NCBI GenBank assembly: GCA_041685755.1
Contig: JAWLFC010000023.1
Coordinates: 1 to 34,647, forward strand
DNA from: Sva-07 sp041685755
GTDB taxonomy: Bacteria; Actinomycetota; Acidimicrobiia; Acidimicrobiales; Ilumatobacteraceae
Direction of reading: 5' to 3'
Length of the DNA: 34,647 nucleotides
Part shown: one piece after another, positions 1-7,900 of the stretch
Numbering within the stretch: the first letter of the stretch is position 1
Layout of the letters: each line of letters opens with the position of its first letter
Translations under genes and position numbers: made by a program
The notes under the pieces: model-generated
Databases searched by the model: none
Told to the model about the DNA's origin: nothing
The model's input: the letters and a program-made list of their open reading frames with translations, nothing else

Positions 1-522
1 ACCGTCGAGCGAACCGAAGGGACAGCTGCTCGACTCACCGGGATTGAAGTAGAGCACGACGTCACCGATGAAGTCGACCGCCGGCACCGCATCCGGCAAA
101 CCCAACCCGTCCCACAGCGCCGCCAACTCGTCAGCGGTGCTGGCCACACCGGTCGTCGCCGGTTCTCCGACCGCTGCGCCGTCGACGAGCACAACGTGGT
201 CGATCAGCGTCGGCTCCGACAGTGCCGGCCGCGTGGTGACGGGGGTGCTCGAGGCACTCGTCGGTTGCGTCGCCACGGAATTGCCCACATCGCCGCCGCC
301 TCGCGCAAGGGCGAGCATGCCGACCACCAGCACGACCACCGAAGTGGCCGCCGCGAGCGCCGCCCATCGGCGGCCGTCACGCCCATCGGCGTTATGGTCG
401 ACACTCGAGCGGACCGACAGATCGGTCGCTGCGATCGACGGGCCGATCGGCTCGCCGACCTGCTGTCGCAGGGTGTCGCCAAACGACCGCAATTGTCGTT
501 CCAGATCCTCGTCATGGGACAT
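1..522 (-). CDS. Anti-sigma-like single-pass membrane protein (3' end cut by window)
   Basis: The reading frame starts at ATG 522 (MSHDEDLERQLRSFGDTLRQ) and stays open to the left edge, so only about 174 residues are seen. An acidic cytosolic head of about 45 residues is followed by one membrane helix (about 47-70, rich in A, V and L, ending LALARGG). After it come a Ser/Thr-rich linker and an extracytoplasmic part containing AVDFIGDVVLYFNPGESSSC. The start overlaps the end of the sigma-factor gene by 11 bp (512-522), so the two are probably translationally coupled. A one-helix protein encoded directly after an ECF sigma gene is the usual layout of an anti-sigma factor. No zinc-binding HxxxCxxC motif is visible in the head, so the role is inferred from context and topology only. 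Confidence 0.6.
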   Translation of the reverse strand, partial: MSHDEDLERQLRSFGDTLRQQVGEPIGPSIAATDLSVRSSVDHNADGRDGRRWAALAAATSVVVLVVGMLALARGGGDVGNSVATQPTSASSTPVTTRPALSEPTLIDHVVLVDGAAVGEPATTGVASTADELAALWDGLGLPDAVPAVDFIGDVVLYFNPGESSSCPFGSLDG

Positions 523-976
523 CGCCGCTCACCTCCAATGCGGAACGCAGCTTCACCAGACCCCGAGCGATGTGGGTCCGCACTGTCGACACATCCACGC
601 CGAGGATCTCGGCAGTCTCCACCAGCGACCAGCCCAGCGCATGAACCAAGACCACACCGATCCGTTGCGGCTCAGTGAGCGACTCAAGCGCCGGCGAAAG
701 CCCCGGTTCGAACTCCGGCAGACCCGGCGGCGCCACCGCCGGCATGAACCCATTCGGTCGGAAGTGACGTCGCGCCTCGGACTGGCCGACCCGGTACAGA
801 TAGCCCGCAGGGTTCGACATCGACTCGAGTTCGTCCCAGCGCTCGAAGCCGTACGCCAACGCCTCAGCGGCGGCGTCGGCACCAATGTCGGGTCCGTACG
901 CGGCAACGAGCGCCGCTCTCAGGCGACTCCCGTTGCGCTCGACGAACTCCTCGTAGCTCACACCACAAGAGAGCAT
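512..976 (-). CDS. ECF-type RNA polymerase sigma factor
   Basis: 154 residues. The N-terminal half fits sigma region 2 (SYEEFVERNGSRLRAALVAA, then GYLYRVGQSEARRHF). The C-terminal half is a clear region 4 helix-turn-helix: LTEPQRIGVVLVHALGWS, then ETAEILGVDVSTVRTHIARG. The length and the two-domain layout without region 1 or 3 fit ECF sigma factors. I chose ATG 976 because a G-run (GGGGG) lies about 7 nt upstream and region 2 begins just after it. The frame is open upstream to 1300, but that part reads as low-complexity R/S/G sequence unlike any sigma factor. It probably directs transcription of the pair it forms with the overlapping membrane protein gene. Its target stimulus cannot be read from the sequence. 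Confidence 0.8.
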   Translation of the reverse strand: MLSCGVSYEEFVERNGSRLRAALVAAYGPDIGADAAAEALAYGFERWDELESMSNPAGYLYRVGQSEARRHFRPNGFMPAVAPPGLPEFEPGLSPALESLTEPQRIGVVLVHALGWSLVETAEILGVDVSTVRTHIARGLVKLRSALEVSGDVP

Positions 977-1381
977 CTCGCACCCCCGATCGGTGACAAG
1001 GGATAGTCGGGATTCTTTGAGTCTGTTCCGCCGCTCTCGGACACTCGATAGTTGCGGGCCGGAACTCTCCAACCAGTGCACCGCACCTCCGGCGAAGTGC
1101 GGCGGCCAACCCCGGCAGGGCGGTGCCCCATAACGCCGCCCGATCGAGCTCGATGACCTGCCCTCGAAGTGGCGTTCGGGGGCACCCACAATGCGCGCCA
1201 GCTGAACTCTTCGACGCACTCGGGAACCGGCGTCCTGTTGGAGGTCGAACCGCTGGTCGAGCAGCGCATGATCACCCTTCGAATTCGGGCTCGAACACAT
1301 CCAAGGACGGGACGTACCCTCTGGAATGGGTGCTCAAGATTGAGCGTCGGCGACGGCCGGTGCGCAGCCCCAGTTCGCAGA
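977..1381. other. 405-bp stretch without a supported gene
   Basis: This lies between the sigma-factor start and the DUF2442 stop. Several frames are open on both strands, but their translations are R/S/G-rich and none resembles a family I know. It must hold the promoter of the sigma/anti-sigma pair. A GGAAC box, the common ECF -35 type, can be seen on the minus strand near 1032-1036, but I would not assign a promoter on that alone. Confidence 0.4.
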
Positions 1382-1678
1382 TCAGCTCGCCGATTCGAGT
1401 CGGTACTCGCGCAGCAATCGCCCCGCTCCAGGCCCTGCGGCTAACTCGAGCCCACGGAGTACATCGGGGTCGAGATCGACGCCGTTTGGCCAGCTCACCG
1501 TTCCCGCGACCGGATCGACCGAGACAGTCGAGAACACATCATCATCGTCGATCGTGGCCAGAAAACCCGGCAGCGATCCTGCGAAATCGATCTCGCGGAC
1601 GAGCGCGTCCGTGAACTCGATTCGCAGCACCCGAGCGCCAAGGTGCTCGACAGCGGCCACGCGTGCAAGTCCAGCCAT
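1382..1678 (-). CDS. DUF2442 domain protein
   Basis: 98 residues. The sequence matches the small DUF2442 family in length and layout: a beta-rich start (VAAVEHLGARVLRIEFTD), a central FAGSLPGFLATIDDDDVF, then TVSVDPVAGTVSWPNGVDLD and a C-terminal LLREYR. The PNG-D-DP motif before the last helix is typical. It lies 9 bp after a DUF4160 gene on the same strand, the usual partner. A TAGGAT box sits exactly 6 nt before the ATG (1685-1690) and reuses the TAG stop codon of the DUF4160 gene, so it may also be transcribed on its own. No biochemical function is established for the family to my knowledge. The pairing has a toxin-antitoxin-like look, but that is only an inference. Confidence 0.75.
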   Translation of the reverse strand: MAGLARVAAVEHLGARVLRIEFTDALVREIDFAGSLPGFLATIDDDDVFSTVSVDPVAGTVSWPNGVDLDPDVLRGLELAAGPGAGRLLREYRLESAS

Positions 1679-1684
1679 GGGGCG

Positions 1685-1690
1685 ATCCTA
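1685..1690 (-). promoter_or_regulatory. Putative -10 box of the DUF2442 gene
   Basis: TAGGAT on the minus strand, 6 nt before ATG 1678. It follows the spacing seen at many starts in this window, which suggests a leaderless mRNA. Its first three bases are the stop codon of the upstream DUF4160 gene. Confidence 0.45.
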
Positions 1691-1948
1691 CTGGAGGGGC
1701 TCGATCGGGTTCAGAGCACTTGGCTGCTGAGCGAGTTCCCAGTCGTCGAGCAGCTCACCGTGGTGCAGCTTGCGCCATTGCTCGACGAGCTTGGCAGCGG
1801 TCCTAGGCAGGTCGCCACGCAGGATGGTGCCGTTGTCGATTCGGACCAGTGCCTCGTGCTCGGCATAGACCGCATGAAAGTGCGGAGGGTTGTGATCTGC
1901 GAAGTACATGTAGATCGCGATTCCGTAGAACTCGCTGAGGCGAGGCAT
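1688..1948 (-). CDS. DUF4160 domain protein
   Basis: 86 residues with the family signature MPRLSEFYGIAIYMYFADHN followed by PPHFHAVYAEHEA and IDNGTILRGDLP. It ends in a helix of the AAKLVEQWRKLHHGELLDDW type. DUF4160 proteins are small, uncharacterised and commonly encoded directly before a DUF2442 protein, as here (9 bp gap). A TAGCGT box lies 6 nt before the ATG, so the start is probably leaderless. Metal binding by the conserved histidines (HNPPHFHA) is possible but not shown. Function is unknown. Confidence 0.8.
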   Translation of the reverse strand: MPRLSEFYGIAIYMYFADHNPPHFHAVYAEHEALVRIDNGTILRGDLPRTAAKLVEQWRKLHHGELLDDWELAQQPSALNPIEPLQ

Positions 1949-2152
1949 CGCCTCACGCTAGACCTCGCCACCACTCGCTCATTGGACAGAACGACACGCA
2001 ACGAACGGCCGACACCACTCTTTCCCGGCGGCATCGCGCAGCCGCCCGATCCAGTGGCAAACCCAGTGGCACCGGAGAAGCCAAAGCACCAGTTCAAGCA
2101 GGCCGTTCGGATCACTCCGTCCAGCAATCCAGTAGCAGCCCGAACCCGAGAA

Positions 2153-2181
2153 CGGAAAGAGACCCTCCGAAGAGGGCCTCT
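2153..2181 (-). terminator. Intrinsic terminator after tRNA-Glu
   Basis: On the minus strand a 10-bp stem (2158-2167 with 2172-2181, one G-U pair) closes a UUCG tetraloop and is followed by TTTCC. It begins about 15 nt past the 3' end of tRNA-Glu. Confidence 0.7.
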
Positions 2182-2195
2182 GACCTGGTGTTTCT

Positions 2196-2271
2196 TGGCA
2201 GCCCGTACGGGATTCGAACCCGTGCCGCCACCTTGAGAGGGTGGTGTCCTAGGCCACTAGACGAACGGGCC
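2196..2271 (-). tRNA. tRNA-Glu (anticodon CTC)
   Basis: The minus strand folds into a full cloverleaf. The acceptor is GGCCCGT with ACGGGCT (one G-U pair). The anticodon stem CCACC/GGTGG closes loop CTCTCAA, giving anticodon CTC. The T arm is ACGGG-TTCGAAT-CCCGT, and the discriminator G is followed by a genome-encoded CCA. A terminator follows it. It is downstream of gltX, whose product charges this tRNA. Confidence 0.95.
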
Positions 2272-2336
2272 TCGTGGCGACCGGCAACGATATCACCCGG
2301 CGCCACGATCCCACCCGTTCGTTCGAGCGTCGGGGA

Positions 2337-2384
2337 CGGAAAAAGCCGATCGCCGACCCTCGGGGAACGAGCGGTCGGCGATCG
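2337..2384 (-). terminator. Intrinsic terminator after tRNA-Gln
   Basis: A perfect 12-bp inverted repeat (2347-2358 with 2373-2384, CGATCGCCGACC on the plus strand) with a 14-nt loop is followed on the minus strand by GGCTTTTTCC. It lies 9 nt past the tRNA-Gln 3' end and separates the two tRNA genes. Confidence 0.8.
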
Positions 2385-2392
2385 ATGAAGAG

Positions 2393-2464
2393 CTGGGGTG
2401 AGAGGACTTGAACCCCTAATAACAGTACCAGAAACTGCTGTGTTGCCAATTACACCACACCCCA
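2393..2464 (-). tRNA. tRNA-Gln (anticodon CTG)
   Basis: Cloverleaf on the minus strand. The acceptor TGGGGTG/CACCCCA is fully paired. The anticodon stem GCAGT/ACTGT (one G-U) closes loop TTCTGGT, giving anticodon CTG. The T arm is AGGGG-TTCAAGT-CCTCT and the discriminator is G. Unlike the neighbouring tRNA-Glu, the 3' CCA is not encoded (GCTC follows), so CCA must be added after transcription. Confidence 0.95.
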
Positions 2465-2553
2465 CGGTGCGACGGTCCTCGACGAGTCGACGACCGGTGC
2501 GGCATGCGATTGTAGCGGCCCGTCGCGGCGAGACCACTCGGGTTCGGGCGCGT

Positions 2554-3381
2554 TCAGTCGGTGAGTTCGTGCAGCCGGTCGAAGCCGATGATCCGGCCGA
2601 CCGCGACGCCGGCGGTCTCGGCGAGCTGACGCCGCAACTCGGTCGCTCCGGTGACGACCGAGGTCGGTGTGGGCGACACGTGGATGGAGGAGAACCCGAC
2701 GTCCTGGGCCGTGAGCTCCGTGCGCAGCGCGTGGTACGGATCCGTCACGAGCAGGAGCGTCGTGTCGGTGTCACCGAGCAGCTCGGCGACGTTGTCCAAC
2801 GATTCGAACGTGCTCGAACCCGACTCCTCGGCGAGGATCGCCGCCTCGGGAACCCCGCGCTCGACGAGGTACTCCCTCGACGCGTCGGCCTCGGTGAAAC
2901 GGTCTCCGGGCTGGTTGCCCCCCGTGACCACCACCGTCGGCGCCAGGCCCTGCGACCACAGGTCGACGACGTGGTCGAGTCGGGCCGCCAGCTGCGGCGA
3001 CGGCCGGCCGTCGTACTGAGCAGCTCCCATCACGACGATCGCGCCCGCCGGCTGCGCCTCGTCGGTTCGACCGGTCGAGCGCACCTGCCAGAACGTCACC
3101 GAGACGTAGCCGACGGCGAGCACCACGCCGGCGCCGACGACCAACGCGATCCAGCGCCGTCGGGAACGACGCCGGGCGAACACCTCGACCGGCGTCGGGT
3201 CCTTGGTCGCGGCGACCCCGTCACGCTGGCGGACCGCGGGTGGGCGAGACTCGACCTGTGGGACCTCGCCGGTGTGGGCATAGTGCTCCCCGACCGAGCG
3301 ATGACTCTCGAGCGCGGACAGCAGTTCCCGGTCGCGCGCTCGCTGCTCATCGGAGGGGAGCCCCAGCTCACGGTCCGGCAT
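2554..3381 (-). CDS. YdcF/SanA-like DUF218 membrane protein
   Basis: 275 residues. A charged N-terminal cytosolic region of about 75 residues contains RRRSRRRW just before one membrane helix (about 77-100, WIALVVGAGVVLAVGYVSV). A DUF218 domain follows: GAIVVMGAAQYDGRPSPQLA, then VVVTGGNQPGDRFTEADA and LLVTDPYHALRTE. The family includes E. coli YdcF and SanA, implicated in envelope integrity, but no clear reaction is established. The start codon overlaps the gltX stop by one base (TGATG), so it is translated with gltX. This long basic N-terminal extension is larger than in SanA. Confidence 0.82.
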   Translation of the reverse strand: MPDRELGLPSDEQRARDRELLSALESHRSVGEHYAHTGEVPQVESRPPAVRQRDGVAATKDPTPVEVFARRRSRRRWIALVVGAGVVLAVGYVSVTFWQVRSTGRTDEAQPAGAIVVMGAAQYDGRPSPQLAARLDHVVDLWSQGLAPTVVVTGGNQPGDRFTEADASREYLVERGVPEAAILAEESGSSTFESLDNVAELLGDTDTTLLLVTDPYHALRTELTAQDVGFSSIHVSPTPTSVVTGATELRRQLAETAGVAVGRIIGFDRLHELTD

Positions 3382-4799
3382 CAGCCCGCCCGATCAGCCC
3401 GCTCCCGGGCTGCTCGCAGCCGCCGCAGGGTCTCGTCGCGCCCGAGCACCTCCAACGACTCGAACAGTGGTGGTCCGACCGAACGCCCGGTCGTTGCCAC
3501 CCGCACCGGCGCCTGGGCCTTTCCGAGCTTGAGTTCGTACCGGGCCATCACGTCTTCGAGCGCTCCCTTGACGGCATCGGCCGTCCAGTCCTCCAGCGCC
3601 GCGTAGGCATCGATCACGTCGCCGAGCAGCGGCGCTGCCCACTGCGGTCCGAACGCCTTGGCCCACGAGGCCTCGTCGTGGACCACCGGCGCTCCCTCGG
3701 GCCAGAACAGGAAGTCGACCAGGGCCGGGACCTCCGAGAACACCACCAGACGCTGCTGGATGTGGGGCGCGATCGCCGCGAAACGCTCGCGGTCCCACTC
3801 GGCCGGCAGCTCTTCGACGGCGCGGGCGACGAACTCCTCGATCGGCATCGCCCGGATGTAGTCGCCGTTGAACGCGGCGAGCTTCTTGAGATCGAAGAAC
3901 GCCGGCGAGTGCGTCACGTCGTGCAGTCGGAACGCTGCCTCCATCTCGGCCCACGACGCGATCTCCGATCCCGACTCCTCCGCCCCGGGTGGCGTCCAGC
4001 CCAGCGTCATCAGGTAGTTGACCATCGCGTCGGCCAGGTAGCCCTCGGCCCGGTACTGCTCGAGCGCGACCTTGTCGCGTCGCTTCGACAGCTTCTTGCG
4101 CTGTTCGTTGACCAACACCGGCACGTGGCCCCATTGCGGTGGCTCGTGCCCGAGCGCTTCCCACAGCATCTGCTGCTTCGGCGTGTTGGGCAGGTGCTCC
4201 TCGGCCCGCACGACGTGCGTGATCCCCATCTCGATGTCGTCGACGACGTTCGCCAGCAGGAACACCGGTGTCCCATTCCCGCGCAACAGCACGAAATCCT
4301 CGATCGTCGAGTTGTCGAACGACACCTCGCCGCGCACGAGATCGTGGACGACCGTGGCGCCCTCCGGGACCCGGAACCTCAGCACCCGTCCCGGACCCGG
4401 CTCGAGACCCCGATCTCGCGAGTACCCGTCGTACCCCGACGCCCCGAGCTCCTTCGCCCGCTGCTGCACCTGCTCGCCCGTGAGGTCGCAGTAGTAGGCG
4501 TCGCCCTGCTCGTACAGCCGGCGGGCGGCCTCGACGTGGGCGTCGGCGAACTCGCTCTGGAAATGTGGCCCCTCGAAGTGGGGATCGTCGGCGGAGATAC
4601 CGATCCAGGCGAGCGCGTCGATGATGCCCTGGGTCCACTCGGGACGGTTGCGGGCCTCGTCGGTGTCCTCGATGCGGAGCACGAACGTACCCCCGAGTCG
4701 ACGCGCCAGCGCCCAGTTGTGCAGTGCCGTTCGGGCGCCGCCCACATGGAACGACCCCGTCGGCGACGGCGCGAAACGGAAGCGGGGCCCGGTTGTCAT
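3381..4799 (-). CDS. gltX: Glutamyl-tRNA synthetase
   Basis: 472 residues, the normal length for bacterial GluRS, a cytosolic class I synthetase that attaches glutamate to tRNA-Glu. The N terminus has the adenylate site FAPSPTGSFHVGGARTALHN (HIGH-type motif) followed by RIEDTDEARN. The second signature KKLSKRRD is present at about residues 240-250. An anticodon-binding helical domain fills the C-terminal third. ATG 4799 gives MTTGPRFRFAPSP, the normal GluRS beginning. It overlaps the YdcF-like gene by one base, and tRNA-Gln and tRNA-Glu lie downstream on the same strand. If this genome lacks GlnRS, as many actinobacteria do, the enzyme would also charge tRNA-Gln for GatCAB. That cannot be decided from this window. 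Confidence 0.96.
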   Translation of the reverse strand: MTTGPRFRFAPSPTGSFHVGGARTALHNWALARRLGGTFVLRIEDTDEARNRPEWTQGIIDALAWIGISADDPHFEGPHFQSEFADAHVEAARRLYEQGDAYYCDLTGEQVQQRAKELGASGYDGYSRDRGLEPGPGRVLRFRVPEGATVVHDLVRGEVSFDNSTIEDFVLLRGNGTPVFLLANVVDDIEMGITHVVRAEEHLPNTPKQQMLWEALGHEPPQWGHVPVLVNEQRKKLSKRRDKVALEQYRAEGYLADAMVNYLMTLGWTPPGAEESGSEIASWAEMEAAFRLHDVTHSPAFFDLKKLAAFNGDYIRAMPIEEFVARAVEELPAEWDRERFAAIAPHIQQRLVVFSEVPALVDFLFWPEGAPVVHDEASWAKAFGPQWAAPLLGDVIDAYAALEDWTADAVKGALEDVMARYELKLGKAQAPVRVATTGRSVGPPLFESLEVLGRDETLRRLRAARERADRAG

Positions 4800-4911
4800 G
4801 ACGATCCGACGCTACCGCGACCTCGGTCCGGTGACGGGTCGCCGTCGGTCACGCGCGCGCGAAGAACCCGGCAAGAATCCCTCAGGACGCGTCGAACGAC
4901 CTCGGGCCCGC

Positions 4912-7900
4912 TCAGCCCGACGGCGCCGCCACCGCGGTCAGCGTCAGGTTGCGCAACTGCCGCAACGCCACCGACAGCGTCGTGAGGTCGAAGCTCTCGG
5001 CCCGGCGGATCTCGGTGAGCATCGACAACGTCCGCCCGACGGCACGCTCGTTGGCGGCGATCCAGTCGGCGGGTGATCCGCCGGCGGCACGCATCACGTT
5101 GCGGGTCAGACCGCCCAGGACCGTGAGCAGGTCGTCTCGCAGCGACGAACGGGCCTGCTCCTGCCAGCGATCCGATCGCGGCAGGGCGCTCACGCCGTCC
5201 CAGATCCAGCCCACCTCGAACGCGTCGAACACCGACCAGTACGTGGTGGCGGCGTCCGCGACGTTGCACGACTCGGAGTGGGCGATCTCGACGATGTCGA
5301 AGCCGGTGTGGAGCCACGGCCAACGCGCTGAGCGGGCGGCCAGGTCGAGGGGCACACCCGCTGCCACCCGCGCTTCGCGCAGGGCGTCGACGTCGCGTCG
5401 CACCCGGCCCGTGACCACCTCGTCGAGTGACTCACCGAGGAACGTGAGCCCGGCCGCGAACGCGTCGACGGCGCCGTCGATGTCGAGCGGCGGATGCCGA
5501 TGACGCAGCAGCCACACCGTGCCCCGCTCGGCCATCCGCCGGGCGTCGAGGAACAACGAGATCTGCGTGTCGAGGTCGACGCTGCTGCCGAGCGCGTCGA
5601 TCTCCTGCCAGTTCTCCCGGAAGCCGAAGATCTCCCGCGACGCCACGAACGCCCGCGCGACGTCGGACACCGACGCGCCCGAGTCCTCGGTCATGCGATG
5701 GTCGAACGAGATTCCGGCCAGATTGACCATCTCGTTGACGACCATCGTGGCGATGATCTCGCGGCGCAGCCGGTGAGCTCGAACGGCGCCCGGGTACCGC
5801 GTCCGCATCGCCTCGGGGAAGTACCGCAACAGATCGGCGTCGAGCGTCGGCTCGTCGGGCAGGTCGGAGTCGAGCACCTCGTCGATGTCGGCGTTCTTGG
5901 TGTAGGCGATCATCACGGCGAACTCGGGGGCACGCAGGCCACTCCCGGCGCTCTGGCGTTCGGCGATCTGCTTGTCCGATGGCAAGAACTCGTGTTGGCG
6001 GTCGAGCAGGCCGTCGCTCTCGAGCGTGTCGAGGTAGCGGGCGTGGACGTTCACCATCGCCAGCGACTGGGTGCGGGCGATCATCAGCGCCAGCGTCTGG
6101 GCCCGGTTGTTGTCGAGCACGAGGTCGGCGACGTCGTCGGTCATCTCGACGAGCACCTCGTTGCGCTGCTTGACCGTCAGCTCACCGTCGCGGACCAGCT
6201 GATCGAGCACCACCTTGATGTTGACCTCGTGGTCGCTGCAGTCGACGCCCGCGGAGTTGTCGATCGCGTCGGTGTAGATCAAGCCGCCGTGGAGCGCGTA
6301 CTCGACGCGGGCGAGCTGCGTGAGCCCGAGGTTTCCGCCTTCGCCGACGATCCGGCACCGCAGCCGGTTGGCGTCGACACGCAGCGCGTCGTTGGTCCGG
6401 TCGCCGACGTCGGCGTGGGACTCGTACGACGCCTTGACGTACGTGCCGATACCACCGTTCCACAGCAGATCGACCGGTGCGCGAAGGATCGCCGAGATGA
6501 GGTCGTCGGGACGCAGCCGCTCGAGGTCGGCGCCGAGGCCGAGCACCTCGCGCACCTCCGGCGTGATGGGCACCGACTTCAGCGACCGCGAGAACACGCC
6601 GCCGCCGCTCGACAGCAGTCCGGGGTCGTAGTCGGCCCAGCTCGACCGTGGCAGCTGGAACAGGCGGAGTCGCTCGGCGTAGGCGGCGGCCGGGTCGGGA
6701 TCCGGATCGAGGAAGACGTGGCGGTGGTCGAAGGCCGCCACCAGACGCAGATGCGGCGAGCGGAGCAGGCCGTTGCCGAAGACATCGCCCGACATGTCAC
6801 CGATGCCGACGGCCGACAGCTCGTCGGTGTCGGCGTCGAGGCCGAGCACGCGGGCGTGGCGCCGCACGCTCTCCCAGGCGCCCCGGGCGGTGATCCCCAT
6901 CGCCTTGTGGTCGTAGCCGTGGCTGCCGCCCGATGCGAACGCGTCGCCGAGCCAGAATTCACGATCGGTGGCGATGGCGTTGGCGATGTCGCTGAACGAG
7001 GCCGTGCCCTTGTCGGCAGCGACGACGAGGTATGGGTCGGCCTCGTCGTAGACGACGGAGTCCGCCGGCGCCACCACCTCGCCACCGACGACGTTGTCGG
7101 TCACGTCGAGCAGGCACCGCACGAAGCGCTGGTAGCGGTCGACGCCTTCCGCCCGCACGGCGTCGCGATCGGACGGATCGGCGGTGGCGCCCTTGACGAC
7201 GAACCCTCCCTTCGCGCCGACCGGCACGATCACGGCGTTCTTCACCATCTGGGCCTTGACGAGGCCGAGCACCTCGGTGCGGAAGTCCTCCGGCCGGTCG
7301 CTCCAGCGCAGGCCACCCCGGGCGATGCGCCCGGCTCGGAGGTGGACCCCTTCCACCCTCGGCGAGCACACGAAGATCTCGAACACCGGCCGGGGCTCGG
7401 GCAGGAACGGGATCGACTCGGGGCGCAGCTTGACGGCGATGTCCTCACCTCCGCAGAACGCGTTGGTCCGCACGGTCGCCTCCACGAGCGTGAGCAACGC
7501 CCGGCAGATCCGGTCCTCGTCGAGCGACGGGATGGCGTCGAGGTGCTCCTGCAGTCGCTCGACGACGGCGGCAGCCCGCGCCGCCCGCTGGCCGAGTTCG
7601 AGGTCGAGCGCCGGGTCGAACCGCACGTCGAACAGGTCGGCGAGCCCGCGGGCGATGTCGGGATGCGACACGACGGCCCGCTCGACGTAGTTCGTGCTGA
7701 AGGCGAAGCCGGCCTGGCGCAGGTAGTGCACGTAGAGCCGGATCACCGCGACCTGGCGGCGGTCGAGGCCGGCAACGAGGATCAACCGGTTCAAGCCGTC
7801 GGGCTCGACCTCGCCGGTCATCAACCCCACGAACGAGGCCTGCAACTCACGGTGCTGGTCGTCGCTGATCTCGGCCCGGTCGAGCACGACGCCGATGTCG

